A stretch of DNA of 11,290 nucleotides from CAZIWJ01 sp964542855 (GTDB taxonomy: Bacteria; Bacteroidota; Bacteroidia; Cytophagales; Cyclobacteriaceae): NCBI GenBank assembly GCA_964542855.1, contig CAZIWJ010000115.1:1-11290 (forward strand), written 5' to 3'. This document shows, one piece after another, positions 6,981-11,290 of this stretch; the stretch's first letter is position 1; each line of letters begins with the position of its first letter. The notes under the pieces are model-generated. The model made no database searches. It saw only the letters and a list, made by a program, of their open reading frames with translations, and had not been told where the DNA came from. The translations under genes were made by a program, and so were the position numbers.

Positions 6981-7578
6981 AGGTTAGCATTTTTTTGTCT
7001 TCGATGTAGGCTTCCAGTACGTTACCAATTGAAACCGGGCCAACCCCTTTAGGCGTGCCGGTAAAAATAATATCTCCTTTTTTCAGGGTAACGAATTGCG
7101 ATACGTAAGCAATGATTGTATTAAAGGGAAACAGCATGAGCGAGGTATTGCCCTGCTGTTTCGTTTTGCCGTCGACCACCAGGCTAAAGTTCAAATTACT
7201 GATATCGGCATAATTGCCCATCGGCACAAATTCAGATATCGGTGCCGAACCGTTAAATCCTTTTGCCAGGAACCAGGGCAACCCTTTCTCTTTAGCTTTA
7301 GCTTGCAAATCGCGGGCGGTGAAATCGATACCAATGCCAATTTCTTCGTAATAATTAGAAGCGAATTTTTCCTGGATGTATTTGCCTTCCTTGCTAATTT
7401 TCAGGAGCAGTTCTACCTCGTAGTGAATGTTTTTACTGAATTCCGGGTAATAAAAAGGCGCATCGTTTTTGAGGGTGGCTGTATCCGGTTTCATAAATAC
7501 TACCGGCTCACCACTGGACTCATTATTTAGCTCTTTAATGTGGTCAGCGTAATTTCTTCCTATCGCTATAATTTTCAT
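6967..7578 (-). CDS. Fumarylacetoacetate hydrolase family protein (FAHD1/YcgM-like)
   Basis: A 203-residue cytosolic enzyme closely resembling the acylpyruvate hydrolase/oxaloacetate decarboxylase FAHD1. Shared blocks are RNYADH (8-13), EPVVFMKP (24-31), HYEVELLLKI (52-61), DFTARDLQ (85-92), KGLPWFLAKGF (98-108) and FTGTPKGVGP (172-181). The metal ligands are E54, E56 and D85, with the active-site lysine K106 and H13 also present, so it should be active on a 2-oxo acid substrate. Length matches the short, single-domain members. It is the first gene of a three-gene minus-strand operon with the M23 peptidase and the DUF218 protein, although its metabolism has no obvious link to the cell wall. 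Its stop codon lies inside the start of the M23 gene. Confidence 0.94.
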   Translation of the reverse strand: MKIIAIGRNYADHIKELNNESSGEPVVFMKPDTATLKNDAPFYYPEFSKNIHYEVELLLKISKEGKYIQEKFASNYYEEIGIGIDFTARDLQAKAKEKGLPWFLAKGFNGSAPISEFVPMGNYADISNLNFSLVVDGKTKQQGNTSLMLFPFNTIIAYVSQFVTLKKGDIIFTGTPKGVGPVSIGNVLEAYIEDKKMLTCEIK

Positions 7579-7780
7579 AAAAGCAGATTAACTTTTCAAA
7601 TAAAAAAAATGTAGAGCACTTTGTTAAACCGATGTAAGAATACAATAGGCTTTAAATTGCTTTATTGCATTAAGTTTATGCATTTAAAAATGTAACGTAA
7701 CACCTTCGCAAGATAGTTGTTACCAGTTAAGTATCAGATAACCCGTTTGCATTCAAGGTTGAGCGAACTAATAAATTATA
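7579..7780. other. Divergent intergenic region between the FAH operon and the GH15 gene
   Basis: This 202-base AT-rich gap must carry promoters for both directions. It holds an inverted repeat TTTAAAT (7651-7657)/ATTTAAA (7682-7688) that encloses a smaller one, TGCAT (7666-7670)/ATGCA (7678-7682). These may be operator-like or simply AT-rich coincidence. No clear TTTG-N20-TAnnTTTG arrangement points toward the GH15 gene, and I see no small gene or RNA. Confidence 0.4.
7597..7628 (-). promoter_or_regulatory. Weak candidate promoter for the FAH-M23-DUF218 operon
   Basis: On the minus strand TTTA is followed by about 20 bases and then TTTATTTG (complement of 7597-7604), each one mismatch from the Bacteroidota TTTG and TAnnTTTG boxes. 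The -7 box lies about 18 bases before the ATG at 7578, giving a short leader. The match is weak and the region is AT-rich, so chance is a real alternative. Confidence 0.25.
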
Positions 7781-9568
7781 ATGGCAAAACATACATACAA
7801 TTACGGACTCATTGGCAACTGTGCCTTTATGGCCCACATTCATAAAGATACCAACATTAGCTGGTTGTGCTGGCCGCGATTTGACAGTTCCTTCCTGTTC
7901 GGCAGCTTAATTGATGAGGATAAGGGCGGCAGTTTCTGCATTAAGCCTTGTTCCGAAAGTTTTGAGTCGAAGCAGTACTACATTGAAAATACCAATGTTC
8001 TTTGCACAGAAATAACCAGTGAAGAGGGTTCGTACCGGGTTACTGACTTTGCTCCCCGTTTTTTTCAATACGACCGGTACTTCCGTCCACTGATGGTAGT
8101 TAGAAAAATTGAGCCCCTTACCGGAACACCCCGGATTCATGTTTCCTGCGAACCAAAAGGCGAGTACGGCAACTACACTCCTACGGTACACCAGGCCAGC
8201 AACCACCTGAAATTCCTGGGGCTGGAGAAAGAAGTTCGCCTTACCACTGATATGTCGCTTACGCACATCCTGGAAAACCAGCCTTTCGTATTGAACGAAA
8301 AGCGGTACATGGTATTGTCGTACGGAGCTCCGCTGGAGGCACCGGTAGAAAGTACGTCCGAGCGATTTTTAAGCGGTACCATTAATTACTGGCGCCGATG
8401 GGTTAAAAGTACCAGCATAGGAAGCTTTAACCAGCGGCAGGTAATACGCTCTGCCCTAACCCTGAAAATTCATCAGTACGAAGATACGGGTGGAATTATA
8501 GCTGCGGCAACCACCGGATTACCGGAAGCGCCGGGGAGCGGCAGAAACTGGGACTACCGGTACTGCTGGTTGCGCGATACTTTTTACACGCTAACAGCAT
8601 TTAACCACATCGGTCACTTCGACGAGTCGGAGAAGTACTTTTATTACATTGCCAACATTTCGGCTAACGAGCAAAACGACCGTTACCAGCCCCTTTATTC
8701 CATTAGCGGGGGGAATAGCCTGGTTGAGCGAATTACCGATTTAAAGGGTTACCTGGGCAATAAACCCGTTCGGGTAGGCAACCAGGCTTATGAACACATA
8801 CAAAACGATGTATACGGGCAAATTCTATTGTCCCTTTTACCGCTATACGTAGATAAGCGTTTTATTGCCGATGAGCGGGCCGGGTCGTTAAAACTGGCGC
8901 ACCAGGTGCTGGGCAAAATTGAAGATACCATGGATGAGCCGGATGCCGGCTTATGGGAATTCCGCGATAAAAGTCAGTACCATTGCTATACCTTCCTGTT
9001 TCACTGGGCGGGCAGTAGTGCTGCGATGAAAATTGGTGAAATACTGAAAGACGAACACCTGGTTCAAAAAGCCATGCGGCTGAAGGACGCAGCAGCCGAA
9101 AAAATTGAAGCCTGCTACGATGAGGAAAGGGGCGTTTACACCCAGGCTATCGGCACAAAGAACCTGGACGCCAGCACCCTGCAGTTAATTATGATGGGCT
9201 ACCTGGACCCTTCTTCCCAACGCGCACACAAGCACCTGGAAAATTTGGAGAAAGAGTTAAAAACCGGGTATGGTTTGTTTTACCGGTATAAACACGCCGA
9301 TGATTTCGGAGAGCCCGAAACTACATTCCTGATTTGCGCTTTCTGGTATGTAGAGGCCCTGGCCTGCGTAGGACGGATACAGGAAGCGGTTGAAACTTTC
9401 AATCATCTGATGACCTACAGCAATCATTTAGATTTATTCAGTGAAGACGTAGATGAGAAAACCGGCAGCCAGTGGGGTAATTTCCCGCAGGCGTACAGCC
9501 ACGTTGGTTTAATGAATACGGCTTACCGTATTGCCACCAAACTGGACCGCCCTAATTTCCTGGCCTGA
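7781..9568 (+). CDS. Glycoside hydrolase family 15 protein (glucoamylase/trehalase-like)
   Basis: The 595-residue product has the two-part bacterial GH15 layout. The N-terminal beta-sandwich domain (about 1-200) opens with the typical YGLIGNCAFMAHI and SWLCWPRFDS. The C-terminal (alpha/alpha)6 barrel contains GRNWDYRYCWLRD (254-266). The likely general acid is E393 in AGLWEFRD, and the likely general base is E513 in GEPETTFLICAFW. No signal peptide is visible, so it probably acts in the cytoplasm on alpha-glucosides. Characterised relatives of this size include glucoamylases, glucodextranases and mycobacterial-type trehalases; sequence alone does not decide between them. It stands alone on the plus strand, without maltose- or trehalose-pathway neighbours. 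The ATG at 7781 begins directly at the conserved N-terminus and follows an A/T-rich leader without a Shine-Dalgarno sequence. Confidence 0.95.
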   Translation: MAKHTYNYGLIGNCAFMAHIHKDTNISWLCWPRFDSSFLFGSLIDEDKGGSFCIKPCSESFESKQYYIENTNVLCTEITSEEGSYRVTDFAPRFFQYDRYFRPLMVVRKIEPLTGTPRIHVSCEPKGEYGNYTPTVHQASNHLKFLGLEKEVRLTTDMSLTHILENQPFVLNEKRYMVLSYGAPLEAPVESTSERFLSGTINYWRRWVKSTSIGSFNQRQVIRSALTLKIHQYEDTGGIIAAATTGLPEAPGSGRNWDYRYCWLRDTFYTLTAFNHIGHFDESEKYFYYIANISANEQNDRYQPLYSISGGNSLVERITDLKGYLGNKPVRVGNQAYEHIQNDVYGQILLSLLPLYVDKRFIADERAGSLKLAHQVLGKIEDTMDEPDAGLWEFRDKSQYHCYTFLFHWAGSSAAMKIGEILKDEHLVQKAMRLKDAAAEKIEACYDEERGVYTQAIGTKNLDASTLQLIMMGYLDPSSQRAHKHLENLEKELKTGYGLFYRYKHADDFGEPETTFLICAFWYVEALACVGRIQEAVETFNHLMTYSNHLDLFSEDVDEKTGSQWGNFPQAYSHVGLMNTAYRIATKLDRPNFLA

Positions 9569-9696
9569 AAAACGTACGGCGTATAAACAGGGATTGGTAG
9601 CAATGAACCATTCGAAACTCAGTTAATATGGCTATGGTTTTCGCTTGGTTATCTTATTTTGTAACTTGCCACTTTATAATCATAAAAGAAGCTCAC

Positions 9697-10125
9697 ATGG
9701 CCAATGCAAAATCAGGTGATACCGTACAGGTTCACTATACCGGAAAGTTAGAGGATGGCAGCGTATTCGATTCTTCACGAGAGAAAGATCCGTTGGAATT
9801 CCAGTTGGGTGCCGGAAATATGATTCCCGGGTTTGAGAAAGCTGTTCAGGGAATGGAAGTTGGCGATTCCAAAACAGTTGATATTCCTAGTAACGAAGCT
9901 TATGGTGACCATAACGCTGAAATGATGCTGGAGGTACCCCGACAGGATGTTCCTGAAGATATTAATCCTGAAGAAGGGCAGCAACTGGCCGTTAAGCGGC
10001 AGGATGGTTCTTCCATGCCGGTTGTAGTAGCCCAGGTAACCGAGGAAAAGGTGGTACTTGACGCAAATCATCCGCTGGCAGGTAAAGACTTAACCTTCGA
10101 TATTGAATTAATGTCGATAAAATAA
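9697..10125 (+). CDS. FKBP-type peptidyl-prolyl isomerase, short SlyD-like
   Basis: A 142-residue FKBP/SlyD-type prolyl isomerase and chaperone. The FKBP half shows VHYTGKLEDGSVFDSS (12-27), IPGFEKAVQGMEVGD (43-57) and IPSNEAYG (63-70). An insert-in-flap type segment follows (about 73-122), and the family-typical NHPLAGKDLTFDIEL (124-138) ends the fold. The histidine- and cysteine-rich metal-binding tail of E. coli SlyD is absent, so it is a tail-less, probably cytosolic form. I chose the ATG at 9697 because the homologous part begins directly after it. An in-frame ATG at 9628 would add 23 mostly hydrophobic residues in a stretch that looks like leader or promoter (TTATTTTG at 9654-9661). A strong terminator follows, so it is likely monocistronic or the end of a unit with GH15. 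Confidence 0.94.
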   Translation: MANAKSGDTVQVHYTGKLEDGSVFDSSREKDPLEFQLGAGNMIPGFEKAVQGMEVGDSKTVDIPSNEAYGDHNAEMMLEVPRQDVPEDINPEEGQQLAVKRQDGSSMPVVVAQVTEEKVVLDANHPLAGKDLTFDIELMSIK

Positions 10126-10147
10126 TTTTCTGTTCAACCAATTTATT

Positions 10148-10179
10148 AGGCCCGTGCTGCAATCAGTATGGGCCTTTTT
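10148..10179 (+). terminator. Intrinsic terminator after the SlyD-like gene
   Basis: A 12-bp stem with two G-T wobble pairs (10148-10159 with 10164-10175), a 4-nt loop CAAT and a closing T-run at 10175-10179. The GC-rich core AGGCCC/GGGCCT begins 23 bases after the stop codon of the FKBP gene. This is a textbook Rho-independent terminator and separates that gene from the ABC transporter downstream. Confidence 0.92.
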
Positions 10180-10208
10180 ATTAAAATCCTTTTTGAACAA
10201 CATACTTT

Positions 10209-10241
10209 CTGCTTATGCTATTGTATAAGCAGTAATGCTTA
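10209..10241. repeat. Three alternating TGCTTA half-sites (possible operator)
   Basis: CTGCTTAT (10209-10216) pairs perfectly with ATAAGCAG (10225-10232) across 8 bases. The middle arm TAAGCA (10226-10231) also pairs with TGCTTA (10236-10241) across 4 bases, so two overlapping inverted repeats share one arm. The cluster lies upstream of the predicted promoter of the ABC transporter gene, a place typical for regulator binding. No T-run follows, so it is not a terminator. Confidence 0.45.
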
Positions 10242-10283
10242 ACGATATTTTAAGTGTACTTTGGAACGAGCATCAAAAACCTT

Positions 10284-10315
10284 TTTGGTTAAGTACCGTT
10301 CCTTTTTAAGATTTG
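10284..10315 (+). promoter_or_regulatory. Predicted Bacteroidota-type promoter for the ABC transporter gene
   Basis: TTTG at 10284-10287 matches the -33 box exactly. After a 20-bp spacer, AAGATTTG at 10308-10315 matches the -7 consensus TAnnTTTG at all but the first base. Transcription would start near 10322, giving a leader of about 34 nt before the GTG start at 10356. Confidence 0.5.
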
Positions 10316-10355
10316 TAAAGATTCTAAATAACTAACCCTAAACAAGTAGAATACC

Positions 10356-11290
10356 GTGACCAAAAAGCAAATTTTAGGTGTGATTTCGGAATTTGCCAAG
10401 TTTGTTGGCCACGAGGCTGACTTGATCCAGTTGGAAAATAATTTTGAGCTTCATGCTCCGATAATTAAAGAAAATCAACTAGATCTTTTTGCCCAGGAAA
10501 TTTCGCACATCGCCCGCGACGTACAGCTCACTTTTCTAAATCACCAGGTAAAGGGTGATCAGTTCCGCAGCTTCATTGAGGATCTTGAATTTCCCATTCT
10601 AATTTTCCAGAAAGAGTCTGAACACATTTACCCGGTTATGCTGGAACCCTCCAGAAAGGGGTTGATGACCAAAACATTCGATGAAGAAGGGAATATTTAC
10701 CAAACCAGCCTGGATAAACTTTCCGGGCAAATTCTCTCTGACGATAGACAGGACGTTCCGTTTCTGGTTGCTTTTCCGTTTAAAGGAATGGTAAGCCAGA
10801 CCGCCGGTAAAGGTGACTCAAAAAAAGAACTAACACCGGTAAAACGACTCTTTAACCTGCTTATTAGCGAAAAAAAAGATATTGGATACGTTTACATTTA
10901 TGCCATTACAATTGGTATTATCAGTTTATCCTTACCGCTGGGAACCCAGGCCATTGTTAGCTTTATATCGGGCGGGTTATGGATTAATTCGGTTTATCTG
11001 TTAATCGGCCTTGTTATCGGTGGAATTATTTTAAACGGTGGCTTGCAGATTATGCAGATATCCATAGTAGAAATTCTGCAGCGTCGGGTGTTCACCAGAG
11101 CTTCATTAGAATTTGCCTATCGCATACCCCGGATATGCTCAGAATCCCTGTTCCGCTACTACACGCCGGAATTGATGAACCGGTTCTTCGATATTATTAT
11201 TATTCAGAAAGGACTTTCCAAGTTGCTAATTGATTTATCGACTGCAGTTTTGCAGATTTTTTTTGGTTTAGTGCTGCTTACTTTCTACCA
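10356..11290 (+). CDS. ABC exporter, membrane-domain part (type I secretion/HlyB-like), 3'-truncated by the window edge
   Basis: The visible 311 codons start with GTG at 10356. An in-frame TAG at 10347 bars any earlier start, and the frame is open to the window edge. Residues 1 to about 165 form a soluble region that I do not recognise. It has no cysteine, so it cannot be an active C39 bacteriocin-processing peptidase. A transmembrane domain follows, with hydrophobic segments near 177-197, 211-231 and 293-311. The motifs SLSLPLGTQAIVSF (190-203), VEILQRRVFTRASLEFAYRIPRI (238-260) and YYTPELMNRFFD (268-279) resemble the membrane part of HlyB/LapB-type ABC exporters in Bacteroidota. The ATPase domain is expected past 11290 and cannot be checked. 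An HlyD-like adaptor would be the expected partner but is not in this window. Substrate unknown; a large protein or peptide is an inference from family. Confidence 0.85.
   Translation, partial: MTKKQILGVISEFAKFVGHEADLIQLENNFELHAPIIKENQLDLFAQEISHIARDVQLTFLNHQVKGDQFRSFIEDLEFPILIFQKESEHIYPVMLEPSRKGLMTKTFDEEGNIYQTSLDKLSGQILSDDRQDVPFLVAFPFKGMVSQTAGKGDSKKELTPVKRLFNLLISEKKDIGYVYIYAITIGIISLSLPLGTQAIVSFISGGLWINSVYLLIGLVIGGIILNGGLQIMQISIVEILQRRVFTRASLEFAYRIPRICSESLFRYYTPELMNRFFDIIIIQKGLSKLLIDLSTAVLQIFFGLVLLTFY

Noticed and set aside
9576..9590. Short palindromic stretch ACGTACGGCGTAT after the GH15 gene as a terminator
   Set aside because: The stem is only about four base pairs and no T-run follows.
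9628..9696. Membrane-anchored form of the SlyD-like protein from ATG 9628
   Set aside because: The 23 added residues are hydrophobic but end abruptly at the normal FKBP start. The stretch holds a -7-like TTATTTTG, and SlyD-type proteins are soluble. A dual start cannot be fully excluded.
1..11290. Mobile element, CRISPR array, toxin-antitoxin or defence genes
   Set aside because: No transposase, integrase, spaced direct repeats or recognisable defence domains were seen on either strand; base composition looks uniform by eye.

Overview
The window looks like a chromosomal segment from a Bacteroidota bacterium, most likely in the Cytophagales or a related order. This is inferred from protein character, moderate GC content (estimated by eye, mid-40s percent), a general lack of Shine-Dalgarno sequences, and promoter-like TTTG/TTG-N20-(N)ANNTTTG patterns. 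I see no phage genes, insertion sequences, CRISPR array or defence island. The content is mostly housekeeping and accessory metabolism, and I found no convincing undescribed system.

Layout, left to right. Positions 1-88 are a gene-free edge. A minus-strand gene (89-2137) encodes a DUF255/YyaL/SPATA20-type thioredoxin-domain protein with a lipoprotein-like N-terminus. A run of exactly 100 N (2236-2335) is an assembly gap. A minus-strand tRNA with anticodon CAU (2397-2470), probably tRNA-Ile2 (lysidine-type) rather than tRNA-Met, follows with its own hairpin terminator. A plus-strand pair comes next: a YihX-like HAD phosphatase (2557-3171) overlapping by ATGA with a PDZ-less M50 site-2-type membrane protease (3168-4301).

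A tightly packed minus-strand operon runs from 7578 down to 4292: an FAHD1-like fumarylacetoacetate hydrolase family enzyme, an M23 (LytM-type) peptidoglycan endopeptidase with a long beta-rich tail, and an ElyC/SanA-type DUF218 envelope protein. The last two point to cell-wall work. The end of this operon overlaps the end of the M50 gene by 10 bp, tail to tail.

On the plus strand, a GH15 glucoamylase/trehalase-like enzyme (7781-9568) and a short SlyD-like FKBP peptidyl-prolyl isomerase (9697-10125) follow, the latter closed by a strong intrinsic terminator. After a regulatory-looking intergenic region with three alternating TGCTTA half-sites and a predicted promoter, a GTG-started ABC exporter subunit (10356 onward) runs off the right edge. 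Its membrane domain resembles type I secretion/HlyB-class transporters.
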